64,000 nucleotides of DNA, from NCBI RefSeq assembly GCF_023159225.1, contig NC_063188.1, positions 9,445,086 to 9,509,085 on the forward strand, in the 5' to 3' direction. The notes under the pieces were generated by a model. That model searched no databases. It was not told the origin of the DNA and saw only the letters and a list, made by a program, of their open reading frames with translations. This stretch comes from Perognathus longimembris pacificus (lineage: Eukaryota > Chordata > Mammalia > Rodentia > Heteromyidae). Within the stretch, counting starts at the first letter, position 1, and every line of letters starts with the position of its first letter. This document shows, piece by piece, positions 54,105-64,000 of the stretch. The translations under genes were made by a program, and so were the position numbers.

Positions 54105-54370
54105 TCTATAACTGTGGTAACCAATCATTATTATGGTAACAAATGACCATAACTGAGTGGCTTATAAAGAACATACATTTATTTCCTCCCAGTACAATTG
54201 TCTACAGTCTGGTATGAAATCCTTCACTTTGTATAATTAGTATATGCTAATAAAAATGCAATCTCATGAGAAGTCTGGCTTAGAAGAGTCAGATTCTCTT
54301 CGCAGGGCCTAATAGGATATAATTCATGTGTTATCAAATGTATTCTCATCTTGAGTTTGAGTTCTTGCAA
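54105..54370 (-). mobile_element. ERVL-MaLR LTR fragment
   Basis: 'tggtaacaaatgaccataactgagtggcttataaagaac' and ACATTTATTTCCTCCCAGTA are the reversed start of such LTRs. Confidence 0.5.
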
Positions 54371-54629
54371 ACTTTGGGATTGCAGGCAGAATTATTTCTT
54401 TATGGTTATTGGGGGTGAGATCCTACAGGTCACGCACAATACACAGTGTATATTTTTAGCATCTTGTACTTCTCTTAATTTTGATCATCTTTCTCTTTGA
54501 GTATTGAAGTAGCGATCTATTTGGTCTCCTCTAAGGTTTCTTAAATTTAAGTTAATTTTAACTAAAATTCAAATTTGACTCTTATTATGTTACTTTTTTT
54601 TGAAAGCTCAGATGATTTCTCACTGCCTT

Positions 54630-54960
54630 TAATAACAGGTCTAGCATTTTTCATGTGGTAACCAAAGCTTATCATGCTCTTGTCCTAACCTCTCTCCAGT
54701 TATTTTTGGAGGCTTAGGATATGTCATGCACTTTGACATGCTTGTCCCAGTATGTGTTATTTTCTCTACCTGGAATGTTAGCAGTTACCTCCTCACCCCC
54801 AGAAACACACATAGCTACCCATCTGGATAATATTCAAATATTCAGGCTAATTTCAGATGTTACTTCTGTGATGATTCTTTAAATATTTTTCCGAGGCTCA
54901 CCTATCTAAGTGCGTACTTTAGGACACATACTCTAATGGTGATTTGGGTATCTGTCTCCT
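54630..54960 (+). repeat. L2-type ancient LINE fragment
   Basis: 'gcactttgacatgcttgtccc', 'ttctctacctggaatgttagcag', 'attcaggctaatttcagatgttacttctg' and 'cgaggctcacctatctaag' match L2. Confidence 0.6.
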
Positions 54961-55309
54961 GCTAATAATCAATAATAATGCTGAGGCCTTGACTACTTAT
55001 TAATAATCTGGGCTGGACTTGGTAGAGTCACAACAGGCAAGGAAAGCATCACAAGGGGAATTCTGAGTAATAAGTAGACAATAATGATGACAGGTGGCAT
55101 GAGCTGAAGCAATATGCAAAGTATAGTTGGAGTATTGTTGGAATTTTATTGCTCGTGGGTGAACATGTCCCAGAGACACTGCAGTTCAAGAGGTATAGAA
55201 GGTAAGTGACAATATAATTTAGTAGAAGCAAAGGCTCAAAGGAATGGAATTACATACTACAAAGCTGAAAGTCTCAGCTCACCTACAGGTGGACTTTAAA
55301 TGTGAAATA

Positions 55310-55500
55310 GCAGTCCATCTACTGATAGAATATCTGACTTTTTGTGACTATCTTCTTTAGCATAATGCTTTCAAGCTTGGCAGCATTATATGGCACATAG
55401 CAGTCCTTCATTTCTTTTTATGAGTCAACAGTATTCTACTATGTGAACAGACAATATTTTCTTGATCCAATCATTAATTTGGAGTCTGATTCTGAGCCAA
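55310..55500 (-). mobile_element. Old L1 3' fragment
   Basis: 'tttagcataatgctttcaagc', 'gtcaacagtattctactatgtg' and 'attttcttgatccaatcattaatttgg' are reversed post-ORF2 L1 sequence. Confidence 0.6.
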
Positions 55501-57211
55501 TAGCAGAAGAGAGCTGGGGCCATAGATGTCTGCCAAGGTGTTAGGGAGAGACTCAAGCTAACAGAATTTTCTCATGTATCACAGAATTTCCATCCTATTG
55601 ATACAGGAGATTCATTCGTAAATCCGGTTCAATGTAATCCTAGATATCAAACATATTGAAAAAACTGTATACTTGAGGGGAAATGGTGCTTAATAGAATA
55701 TTTTCCCCTACTAGCTCAGATCCTAAGAAAGAGTGGGAACAGATCCTAAGATGAGTGGGAAGAGCTAATCTGTTCCTTGTTTGTTTTCTTGCAAGAAGAC
55801 AATCTGCCACCAATACATTTTGAAAAATGCTATCATTTATTTTCACAAAATATCTCAAAGGAGTTCCACACATCCTGCAAACTCCACACACACTTCGTTT
55901 CCAGCAGACTAAGGAATAAATGCAGAAAAAAGCCTCGTTGCAAGTAGAGTAGAAGGAGGTGTGCTGGGAGATGAAGTGGTAAGAGAAGAGAAAGAACAAG
56001 CCGGAGAGAATGGCAGACTTGCTTCCTGCCTTCCCACTTCCTGCCCTTGAGTTTTGTGAGCCTCCTAGCATCCTTATAATGCCAGCTCAAGTGGGCTTCT
56101 ATTATTTACACCAACATTCCGGAAACTCATGGGAAAGTTTCACAAGTCGCAATTTGCTCAGGCCCAGGGAAAACCTCCCTCCACAGACTCAAGCATGTGT
56201 TTATCCAAATGACCCCTGGGGCCAGGGATTCAGATGCATATTCAGAGATGGTTGTTTATCAGTGGTATGTAGGGAATGTCTTCCCCACTAACTGGAAACC
56301 CTGAAATCCGCGGAAGAAATATCCACGAACCAGTCATTAACCTCCCTTGGAGCGTTTCTTGATGAATAGAAATGGTATAGTCAGATGGAGGAAAGTAAAC
56401 ATAATGTAAATGGATTGTTTGAACAGTGAAACTACTTGCTAATCTAAAGGTAAAAAAAAAATGATAGTCTTGTTTTCAGAAATGCAAATCATTAAATAAT
56501 TGGGAATAAATTAAGAAATGTCATCTGCAGTCAAAAAAAAAAAGTCCAACTAACCTAAACATAAGACAACCCAGATTATATGCCTCTGATCAAAATAAAA
56601 GTTAAAAGAAACTGACAGAGATGTGTCGTGATCTCTTACAATCCAGGCTGAAGCTGGTAAAAATACAAAACCATGAAATAAAGAAATATCTTTGAACTTG
56701 TTTTTGCCCTCAGTGCTTTTAAATGAGGAGAGGAGTGGGGCAAAATCGAGACAAACTTTCTCAAAAACAAAACATGCATTGGCCTTCCTCTCTTAAAAGA
56801 AAAAGAATCAGGGACTGACTGTATGCAGACACCTGCTACCTGGCATTCAGCCAGCTTGCTAACCAACCCTGGATTTCAGCCCAATTAGCTAAGCACGCGT
56901 CATCCAGAGCACATTAATTATTCCTAGTGATTTCCCAAGGTATCTGATGGGATTATACATGGAAAGGTGGACATAACCTTCTTTTCTTCTTTTTATTTAA
57001 GTTTTTTAAACAAGGATTTTTCCTAAAGAAACACCATTGTATGCATTCTTGAAAATCTCTGAGACACCCCTACAAATGCCCCTGTCAACGGTGACAGGCA
57101 CCTTCCAGACTCTCATTATCTAAGTGCCTCATCAGAGCAAAAACGGATTCCTTCTCCAAAGCTTCTGCTAAACGATGAGTAGAGAGAAAAATAAATATAA
57201 AGGTGACAAAC
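55501..57211. other. SINE-free, largely unique stretch
   Basis: 1.7 kb without any lineage-specific repeat. Several pieces (56040-56310; 56860-56960 with CCCAATTAGCTAAGCACGCG and CATTAATTATTCCTAGTG) are compact and motif-rich. The 143-codon minus-strand frame at 55640-56071 overlaps another frame, and I recognise no family. Candidate noncoding conserved sequence, unproven. Confidence 0.35.
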
Positions 57212-57458
57212 AAGCCGGGCACAGGTGGCTCACACCGCTAATCCTAGTTACTCAGGAGGCCAAGATCTGAAAATAACAGCTTGAAGCCAACTTGCTGAGA
57301 TTCTTCTCTCAAATAAAGCACCAAAAAAAAAATCTAGAAGTGGAGCTGTGGCTCAAGTGGTAGAACACCAGGGTTGAATAAAAATGCAAAGGGACAGTGT
57401 GCAGGCCCTGAGTTCAAACCCCAGGACTGGCACCAAAAAAAAAAAAGTGAAAAACCAA
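57201..57458 (+). mobile_element. B1-Geo dimeric SINE with imperfect duplication
   Basis: B1-like head (AGCCGGGCACAGGTGGCTCA), A-rich linker, Geo unit (GCTGTGGCTCAAGTGGTAG ... AACCCCAGGACTGGCACC), A12 tail. GTGACAAACAA at 57201-57211 against GTGAAAAACCAA at 57447-57458 is a plausible duplication. Confidence 0.92.
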
Positions 57459-57732
57459 ATCAATGAAATCAATTATTTCAAATCCACTGCAGGAATACTT
57501 TTTATGAACAAAATGGTTAGAGCTTACTGTTTCTATTAGTAAACAGAAAGGTAGGAGTAGAAGGGCAGGAATTGATCATCTCCGACGTTGCTTGTTGTTT
57601 TTTTATTCAATCACAGCCCTCTGTATTTGTATCTCCATTCATCAGCAGGGAGCATAGAACTTTCTGCAATCGGATGAACATGCATGACTGCAAATGAAAG
57701 CAGCTCTATCATCTATCTAAGCTTTCTTTTCC
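57459..57732. other. Unassigned sequence
   Basis: Nothing recognisable. Confidence 0.4.
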
Positions 57733-57908
57733 CCTCAAGGTTAGCACTCTACCAATCTGAGCCACAGCTCCACTTCTGGTTTTCTGGTGATTAATTGGAG
57801 ATAAGAGTCTCATGGACTTTCCTGCCTGGGCTGGCTTCACAATGAGATCCTCAGATCTCAGCCTCCCGAGTAGCTAGGATTGCAGGTGTGAGCCAGCAGC
57901 GCCTGTCC
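57733..57908 (-). mobile_element. B1-Geo SINE, 3'-truncated
   Basis: Starts inside the reversed Geo unit (CTCAAGGTTAGCACTCTACC). Linker and B1-like head are intact (CCCGAGTAGCTAGGATTGCA ... GTGTGAGCCAGC). Confidence 0.9.
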
Positions 57909-58159
57909 CTTGCATGCAGCTTCCAATCTCCCTTTTCCCTGGATAGGCTGTTTTGCAGATGTCAAGACTCAAAAATTAGTAACAAGCTTCAAAGTAGCAT
58001 AGTTTTCCTTCCTAGCATAAAAGAGACCGTATATTAGGTAATAACAGCCAAAATGCTAGAAAGGATGAGCACTTAATATTTTATTATGTTTTTTTTCTTT
58101 CAGTAGCAGCTGTCATTTATCGCACACCTACTAAGTGGGAGATAGTAAGACATATTCCC

Positions 58160-58370
58160 TCTACTGCCCCCTGATGGTGATTCCTGTTTGTCAACTTGAC
58201 TGGATTGAGAAATACCTAGGAGACTAGTAAATCCTCTGTTTGGGTGTGTTTTCAGAGATAATTAGATGTTTAGAGCTCTGATATAATCCACAGGTTAAGC
58301 CATTTAGGATTTGAAATTTGAATAGACTATTGGGAAATAGTAAAACTGGAAGATGGGGCTTGGCTGTGAC
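58160..58370 (+). mobile_element. Ancient LTR-like repeat, left part
   Basis: 'gatggtgattcctgtttgtcaacttgactggattgagaaatacctaggagac', 'tttgggtgtgttttcagagataattag', 'tttgaatagactattgggaaatag'. It seems to continue at 58647-58770, beyond a SINE and its GT tail. Confidence 0.55.
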
Positions 58371-58372
58371 CC

Positions 58373-58375
<3 letters not shown>

Positions 58376-58434
<59 letters not shown>
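58376..58434. repeat. (TG)n microsatellite at a SINE tail
   Basis: About 29 TG units, the longest CA/TG array in the window, directly abutting a reversed Geo unit. Confidence 0.95.
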
Positions 58435-58646
58435 AATACTGGGGCTTGAACTCAAGGCCTGGATTTTGTCCCTTTTTCACTCAAGATGGGTGCTCTACCA
58501 TTTGGGAACACCTCCATTTCTGGCTTTTTGCTACTTAATTGGAGATAAGAGTCTCTCAGGTCTGTCTGTCTAGGCTAGTTTCCAACTATGATCCTCAAAT
58601 CTCAGCCTCCTGAGCAGCTAAGTTTACAAGTGTGAGTCTGGCACCC
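58435..58646 (-). mobile_element. B1-Geo dimeric SINE
   Basis: Reversed Geo (CTGGGGCTTGAACTCAAGGC), linker (CTACTTAATTGGAGATAAGA), reversed B1-like head (CTCAAATCTCAGCCTCCTGA). Confidence 0.88.
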
Positions 58647-58770
58647 ACCTTCATGTATTCCCTTTTCTGTTCCCATGCGACTATGAGGTTAGCAGGTCTG
58701 CTTGACCACACCATTCTGTTGAGTTTTTGCATCACTAAAAGACTGGTCAAGGAAGCCAAGTTACCTAGAC
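58647..58770 (+). mobile_element. Ancient LTR-like repeat, right part
   Basis: 'tccctttctgttcccatg'-like, then GCGACTATGAGGTTAGCAGG and 'gaccacaccattctgttg', probably the far side of the element at 58160. Confidence 0.35.
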
Positions 58771-58839
58771 TGTTATGTAACCATTTAAAGAAAGAAATAA
58801 GGTAAGTCCTCCTCCCCAAATCTGTGTAGCTCAGGTAAA

Positions 58840-58950
58840 TTCTTCTAAAATTATTTCCGTCTTATCAAATGAGAAAAATGAGACACCAAGAGATAAATTG
58901 ACTTGTCCAAGGCTGCACAGATTCCAAGTGGCAGAGTGGTTGAACATTTT
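58840..58950 (-). repeat. MIR-type ancient SINE
   Basis: Reversed MIR: 'atcaaatgagaaaaatgagacaccaagagataaattgacttgtccaaggctgcacag'. Confidence 0.75.
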
Positions 58951-58987
58951 CAAAATTTCAAGTTTGTTGTTAGAATTTAATGTAAGT

Positions 58988-59048
58988 TGTGTGTGTGTGT
59001 GTGTGTGTGTGCACGTGTGCTTGCATGGACACACACACATATGTGCGT
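58988..59048. repeat. (GT)n / (CA)n at a SINE tail
   Basis: A GT array (58988-59011) followed by a mixed GT/CA-rich segment running up to the reversed Geo unit. Confidence 0.8.
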
Positions 59049-59240
59049 GTACTGGTCCTGGGGCTTAATCTGAAGGCTTTAAAGCTGTCCCTTAGCCTTT
59101 TGTCCCAAGGCTGGCACTGTACCACTTGAGCAACAGCTCCACTTCCAGATTTTTGGGGGGCTAATTTGAGATAAAAGTCTCTCAAATTTGTCTAGCTGGG
59201 CTGGCTTCAAACCATGATCCTCAGATCTCAGCCTCCTGAT
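59049..59240 (-). mobile_element. B1-Geo SINE, 5'-truncated
   Basis: Reversed Geo (ACTGGTCCTGGGGCTTAATC), linker, and a reversed B1-like head that stops after CTCAGATCTCAGCCTCCTGA. Confidence 0.87.
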
Positions 59241-59449
59241 GTTTAAGGTCTTTAAAATACAATATTTTACTGATACACTCAGCACAGAATGTTGGCTCAG
59301 CAATTTCCCAAACATTGAAAATGTTACAGTCAGCCCACAAATTATAGTATTAGAGGTTCATAGCTTAAGCCTAATGAGGAAGGAAAATGGGAATCACATT
59401 TGTTGGTTTCTTATGTACTAAGGTACAGAGGTGAACACCAGTCATCTGT

Positions 59450-59605
59450 AGAGCTCTCTTGTATATTATCTCATTTAATCACCAGCAGAAACAAGAAAAG
59501 AGAGTTCAGATAACCTACCTGGAGTCACATAGCAACAAAGAAGTAGAATAGTGACTTGAAACCAAGTTCTTTCCTCCTATACCATATTGCCATTTATATC
59601 CTCAT
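59450..59605 (-). repeat. MIR-type ancient SINE
   Basis: Reversed MIR: 'tgtatattatctcatttaatcaccagc', 'gataacctacctggagtcacatagcaac' and 'ttgaaaccaagttctttcc'. Confidence 0.7.
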
Positions 59606-59660
59606 ACAAACTCCTTGTCCCATATCCAAAATACTGCACGTGCTAGATATTCAATACATG

Positions 59661-59890
59661 AAGAATGTACAGGGGCTGGGGATATAGCCTAGTGGCAAGA
59701 GTGCCTGCCTCGGATACACGAGGCCCTAGGTTCGATTCCCCAGCACCACATATACAGAAAAAGGCCAGAAGTGGTGCTGTGGCTCAAGTGGCAGAGTGCT
59801 AGCCTTGAGCGGGAAGAAGCCAGGGACAGTGCTCAGGCCCTGAGTCCAAGGCCCAGGACTGGCCAAAAAGAGAAAAAAAAAGAATGTACA
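59661..59890 (+). mobile_element. IDL-Geo SINE with target-site duplication
   Basis: Near-consensus ID-like unit (GGGCTGGGGATATAGCCTAG ... TTCGATTCCCCAGCACC) and Geo unit (GGCCAGAAGTGGTGCTGTGG ... GGACTGGCC). The 11-bp repeat AAGAATGTACA is perfect at 59661-59671 and 59880-59890. Confidence 0.97.
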
Positions 59891-60011
59891 AGTACTGTGA
59901 TCTAGATAGTTTGTTTTTCAAAGTCCTTGACAGGTTTCAAGGTATTTCAGGTATTTTAAAATCTTGTATCAAACATATGAAGTTGGTTTTATTGCCCAAC
60001 TTTTACAAATT

Positions 60012-60330
60012 AAAAAAGTGAATTATGCCTGCTGCCAGTGGCTCACACTTGCAGTTCTAGCTACTCAGGAGGCTGAGATGCGAGGATCGCACTATGAAGC
60101 CAGCTCAGGCAGGAAAGTCCAGGAGTCTCTTAACCACCAGAAACCAGGAGTAGAGCTGTGGCTCAAGTGGTAGAGTGCTGGCGTTAAGCAAAAGAAGCTC
60201 AGGGACAGTGCCCAGGCCCTGAGTCCCAGCACCAGTACCAGCCAACAAACAAACAAACAAAAACCACCCAGGGATAGTGTTCAGGCTCTGAGTAGAAGAA
60301 GACCTAGGACTGGCACAAAAAAGTGAATTA
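60012..60330 (+). mobile_element. Three-part SINE: B1-Geo plus extra Geo 3' half
   Basis: B1-like head and linker (60026-60140) and a full Geo unit (about 60145-60243) are followed by (CAAA)n. A second Geo 3' portion follows at about 60262-60316 (CCCAGGGATAGTGTTCAGGC ... ACCTAGGACTGGCAC). Perfect 14-bp duplications AAAAAAGTGAATTA at 60012-60025 and 60317-60330 enclose all three parts. Confidence 0.93.
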
Positions 60331-60905
60331 CATAGAGGTCAAATAAGTTGCTCCAAATCATTCGTTCTATCCAGAAGTAGTTGATTTTCTACAAACTTCT
60401 CACCCCTACCTACCTTTTGGTTATTTTAGGATAGTAGAGATGACTGATGGCTCCCTTTTTTCCTTTGGCATCCTCCTGATAGTCAGAAGGAAGATTAGGA
60501 GGAGGAGAGGTCAATAAAGAGCAAAGAGGACATTGTGCTCTTAACAGAACACGACTGTAGAGAAACTGGGTGAGCAGAGGGAACACAACTCCTACAGGTT
60601 GTCAGGTAAACGAAGTCACAGAGAACACCTCACAGACAGGATAGAGACTGTGCAATTTTCACCCACCAGACAGTGGTGTTGTCCAAGTCAGTAGTATTAT
60701 AATCTTTATTGCTAGCTTGCAGAAAAAAAAATCAAACCAATAACAGCAACAACAACAAAATAACCAGAGGAGTGGAGGCCCTATATGCTCAAGTAAATGT
60801 GAACATTTTCAAAAGGCATATGGAAGTCCCAATAGAAGAGTACTTATAATTGAGAAACTCTTTCATTAGAGGATATTTTCCGCTACAGTCCTTTCATTTC
60901 TTTCT
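60331..60905. other. Unassigned sequence
   Basis: No repeat or exon recognised. AAC-rich stretch near 60735-60760. Confidence 0.4.
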
Positions 60906-61138
60906 TTTTTCTTTCTTGTGCCTGTCGTGGGTCTTGACCTCAGGGCTTGGGCACTGTTCCTGAGCAATTTTTGCTCAAGGCTAGTGCTCTACCACGTGAG
61001 CCACAACTCCACTCTCCACTTTTTGGTGATTAATTGAAGGTAAAAGTCTCACAGACTTTCCTGCCCAGGGTGGCTTTGAACCTTGAGCCTCACAGTGTGG
61101 CCTCTTGAGCAGTTAGGATTATAGTTGTGAGTCACAGC
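60906..61138 (-). mobile_element. B1-Geo dimeric SINE with probable duplication
   Basis: CT-rich tail, reversed Geo (GGTCTTGACCTCAGGGCTTG), linker (GATTAATTGAAGGTAAAAG), reversed B1-like head. CCTTTCATTTCTTT before it and CCTTTCCATTTCTTTT after it look like a slightly decayed target duplication. Confidence 0.9.
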
Positions 61139-62207
61139 CTTTCCATTTCTTTTGATTCCATTCCTGTCATTTCTGATTTCAGTGGAAAATTCTGTGGGTT
61201 GGAAGGAAAGATATGGGCAAGCCTTCAGTTTCTCTAATCACCACTGGCTGGATTCAGCACACGCGGAGAGGTGAGAGTTGGTATAAAGATCTCAAAGGCA
61301 ACAGAGAACATGATCCTTATCAAACAGATGAAAAGTGTTAGATTTAATTACATAAATATAACAATTTGGTAGCCATTCAGAGTACTTTCCCCAAGGACTG
61401 TTGGGTGGAAAAGCCAATTCATTTTGCTGCTTGATTGCTTTAGACAATTACAGACTGTTCCCTGGAGAAAAGCAGGAAATCAGTATGATCTTTTGTCTGA
61501 GGTACAAGAAAGTCACTGTGTCTAGTGAACCAGCCACAGATCACACATTTCCTCTTGACTTCACCCTCAATTCTCCAATTAGATAACTATTAGCAGGCAA
61601 AGTGCTGAGCCTTAGCAGGTGGAGGCTGTCCTCAGAGAAGGCCAGGGGCTCCCAGAGGCTCATCAATGGTGACATGGCCCTCCTAACATCCAGATGGGGT
61701 AGTTAGCTCCTGTTCTTTATCCTTATCATCGTGCTTCTTTTGGCTTTCTGGCTAAGAACCAATGTGAGAAGGTACCTTTTGAAAAGCAGAGGCATTCACA
61801 AAACTCTAGTATTTCTCTTCCAGTGATTAGCCATAGACACTTCTATTCAGCCATCTACAAAGATGATAGCTTTTCATGTGGTAACTAACCAAATGCATTG
61901 GGTGCCCTATTCAAAGTTGTAAAGGTCCAGCCTGCTTACACCCTTTCTCCATATGCAAGTAAAGATACCAATGGACTCAACTGATTTTTTCCCTAGCCTT
62001 CTTTGCCCACAAAGATGACAAATGGGTTCTGAGACTTGTATACCCCTTGGGGTACTTCTTAGCTACACAGCAACAAAGGATCTGCGTATTTGATAGCTCA
62101 TGTCACTCTATGGTAAAGCAGAAAGCTTTTATTCTTTTTTTTCACTTAATTTATCTGAAGTTTATACCTCAGTGATTTTGTTTTATTATTTTATTACTTC
62201 TTTTCTT
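61139..62207. other. Unique sequence
   Basis: No repeat or exon recognised apart from a short T run near 62140. Confidence 0.45.
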
Positions 62208-62416
62208 CCAGTACTGGAGCTTGAACTCAGGGTCTGTGTGTTGTCCCTTCTCTTTTATGCTCAAAGTTGATGTTTTACCACTTGAGTCACACCTCCACGA
62301 ATGGCTTATGTTTGGTGGTCAGTTGCAGATCAGAACCTCACAGACTTTCCTGTCCAGGGAGGCCTTGAACTTTGATTCTCAGATCTGAGCTTCCTGCATA
62401 ACTAGGAGCATAGACT
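62208..62416 (-). mobile_element. B1-Geo dimeric SINE (old)
   Basis: Reversed Geo (ACTGGAGCTTGAACTCAGGG ... TACCACTTGAGTCACACC), linker, eroded reversed B1-like head (TTCTCAGATCTGAGCTTCC). Confidence 0.82.
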
Positions 62417-62449
62417 GCATTTTAAATAAACGTACAAGAATGTCTATTT

Positions 62450-62700
62450 GTCATCATGATTGAATTTTTGTGCCCCCAAAGTATCCCCTATGTCTATTTT
62501 CCATCCTATTCCATCTCCTAATCTCACACAGCACTCTCTGCTATTTCTAGACATAACATACGAATGTACTCAAATAAGATGTGGTCTTTTCTGTTTTCCT
62601 TCCCTTCATACTTTGGAAGTTCATCCATGTTGGAACAAGGATCAGTACTCTATTCTTTTCTCTTTTTTTATCTCCCTCAATAGCATTTAAAAGTGATTCC
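62450..62700 (-). mobile_element. Old L1 3' fragment
   Basis: 'tacgaatgtactcaaataagatgtgg' and 'tttggaagttcatccatgttggaacaaggatcagtactc' are reversed L1 post-ORF2 sequence. Confidence 0.55.
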
Positions 62701-62747
62701 TTAGTTTCTCCTCCTTTAACTCCTTTAAATTAAAAAATGGCCCTATT

Positions 62748-62760
62748 GGGGGGGGGGGGG
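62748..62760. repeat. (G)n homopolymer
   Basis: A run of about 13 G. The sequence 62761-62985 beyond it is unassigned. Confidence 0.85.
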
Positions 62761-62987
62761 TTCTATATCTCCCAGCCACTGCTCTAGTGTCCTGCTCCAT
62801 CCCTACGGCCCAGAATGCCAGGCTATTGGCTAACTGTCTTTCAGATGCCCAGATGTCATGATCTCATCATCCTCCGTGCTATTGAAAAGGCCCTTCCCCT
62901 CTCTCTAAACCCTGCTCCCCTGAGAGGCACACATGTATTTCCTAGTCAGATTTTGGATCTATTTTAAAGGCATTCCCCCAGGAGCCT

Positions 62988-63075
62988 ACAAGTGATGTAG
63001 CTCAGTGGTAAAGTATTTGCTTTGCATGCACCAGGCCCTGGGCTTGATAGACAACACCAAAAGCAAAAGAACAAA
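62988..63075 (+). mobile_element. ID-like SINE monomer
   Basis: GTGATGTAGCTCAGTGGTAA, 'gtatttgctttgcatgcaccaggccctggg' and an A-rich end. This is a plain ID element with no Geo unit. Confidence 0.8.
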
Positions 63076-63194
63076 GTATTCCCTCGGAAAAAGTCTTTCT
63101 TACCTCTTTGGATGAGGTCTGACTTTTCTCTAATATGCTCTTTTAGTAACCCAATCAGACTTTACATACAGAATGAGCCTATGATTTATGTAAT

Positions 63195-63560
63195 GGCTTT
63201 AAATTTTCTTATTGTTATTACAAAGGTGATGTACAGAGAGGTTAGTTTCACATGTCAGGTAATGAGTACATTTCTTTTTGAACAGTCACCCTTCCCCTCT
63301 CTCTCCCCCATATTTCCCCCATCCCCACCCACAAGTTGGATATTTCATTTTCAACTTAGTGTCTACTGAGTACCACTGCTGCATTTGCTCATCCTTTGAC
63401 CCTCCATTTCTGTGCCGCGAACAAACAAGACAAAAAGAAAAGAAAAACAGCAATGAAGAAAAGGCCTGGTATATCCTTTTGCTGCAGTTCATTTGAATAA
63501 ATATTGTTCTGTATGATCAGATGCATAGGTATTGTGTCTTTGTGTTTCTCTCCTAAGTGT
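63195..63560 (-). mobile_element. L1-type 3' end (TTTGACAATAAA family)
   Basis: 'ttattacaaaggtgatgtacagagaggttag', a C-rich tract, and 'ttcattttcaacttagtgtctactgagtaccac', shared with the copy at 33.5 kb. The remaining 63561-64000 is unassigned. Confidence 0.7.
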
Positions 63561-64000
63561 AATTGCTTTTTAAATGCTATGCTCTGCCTCCATCCTGACC
63601 TCTTTCAGTCCCACAAGGACGACTATTACATCTGCTTTGGTTACTATTAGACCAGGTCTAGGCCTGGTGTGAGCATGCAGTAAATATAAGCATGGTGCCG
63701 TCTGGCTTGGCCCCTTGTGTTTGGTGCATCAGACACCAGATCTTCTGCCCATACTCCATTCTCTCAGTGCAGCAGGGGGAATCTGTACATTATATGCCAT
63801 GGAATTTCCCGAGTGTGTCAAGACTAGAAAGATGTGCTGTTTTCAATTGATAGCATCAACGGGTTAGAGATAAATGCAACCTGACAGCTAGAATGTAGTC
63901 ACGACAAAGTGTCAATGAGGCCAGCTACATGGCGTGGAATGGAGGGAATGTGGCTATGTGATGAGAAGCCACATAAACTTCTCAACTTTTCAAGTAGCTT

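Noticed and set aside
58376..58434. CRISPR-like or other patterned array
   Set aside because: Simple dinucleotide repeat. No spaced direct repeats with unique spacers exist anywhere in the window, and the genome is mammalian.
59672..59760. tRNA gene-like sequence with A and B boxes
   Set aside because: It is the ID-like head of an IDL-Geo SINE. The same sequence recurs many times and is flanked by target duplications.

Overview
This is noncoding nuclear DNA from a mammal, and the repeats point to a geomyoid rodent (kangaroo rats, pocket mice, pocket gophers). The key evidence is a two-part SINE present in at least nine copies. Its left unit is an ID-like, tRNA-Ala-type sequence and its right unit is an unrelated block of about 100 bp. 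This matches the published description of IDL-Geo, a SINE reported only from Geomyoidea. I cannot settle the species. Intact homopolymers and long microsatellites suggest a long-read assembly.

I find no protein-coding gene, exon set, tRNA, rRNA or snRNA that I can defend. The longest open frames (182 and 196 codons, near 37.1 kb and 42.9 kb) are about what chance gives in 64 kb read in six frames. The second one runs into a MIR repeat. The window is therefore best read as intergenic or deep intronic sequence.

Layout. (1) 0-11 kb: MIR and L2 relics, a possible class II ERV LTR on the minus strand (about 1354-1908) with a 22-G run, and the first dimeric SINEs. (2) 11-20.8 kb: fewer SINEs, a 47-bp tandem duplication at 14.0 kb, an L1 3' end at 17.7-18.2 kb, and a GC-rich unique block at 19.4-20.56 kb with two short inverted repeats. 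(3) 20.8-25 kb: SINE cluster. (4) 25.1-30.8 kb: no lineage-specific SINE, but nested ancient LTRs at 29.6-30.6 kb. (5) 30.8-41.4 kb: dense SINEs, several L1 3' ends and ERVL/MaLR LTR relics. (6) 41.4-48 kb: SINE-poor, with an AT-rich unique block at 41.98-42.66 kb that resembles a conserved noncoding element. (7) 47.86-48.09 kb: about 230 bp of (TCC)n. (8) 48-54.5 kb: L1 pieces and SINEs. (9) 55-57.2 kb: SINE-free, partly unique. (10) 57.2-64 kb: SINE cluster, including a three-part SINE, and a terminal L1 3' end.

How the elements relate. Two SINE families share the same right-hand 'Geo' unit. In IDL-Geo it follows an ID-like unit. In the more diverged and more numerous family (about 26 copies, here called B1-Geo) it follows a 7SL-derived, B1-like unit. 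Many B1-Geo tails run straight into (CA)n or other short tandem arrays. Two L1-type 3'-end families recur, one ending near ACTTTGACAATAAA and one near CAACTACTTAAAGATAATAA. Two IDL-Geo copies have inserted into such L1 tails. I see no new defence, mobile or regulatory system; the most interesting items are the SINE architecture and two or three candidate conserved noncoding blocks.
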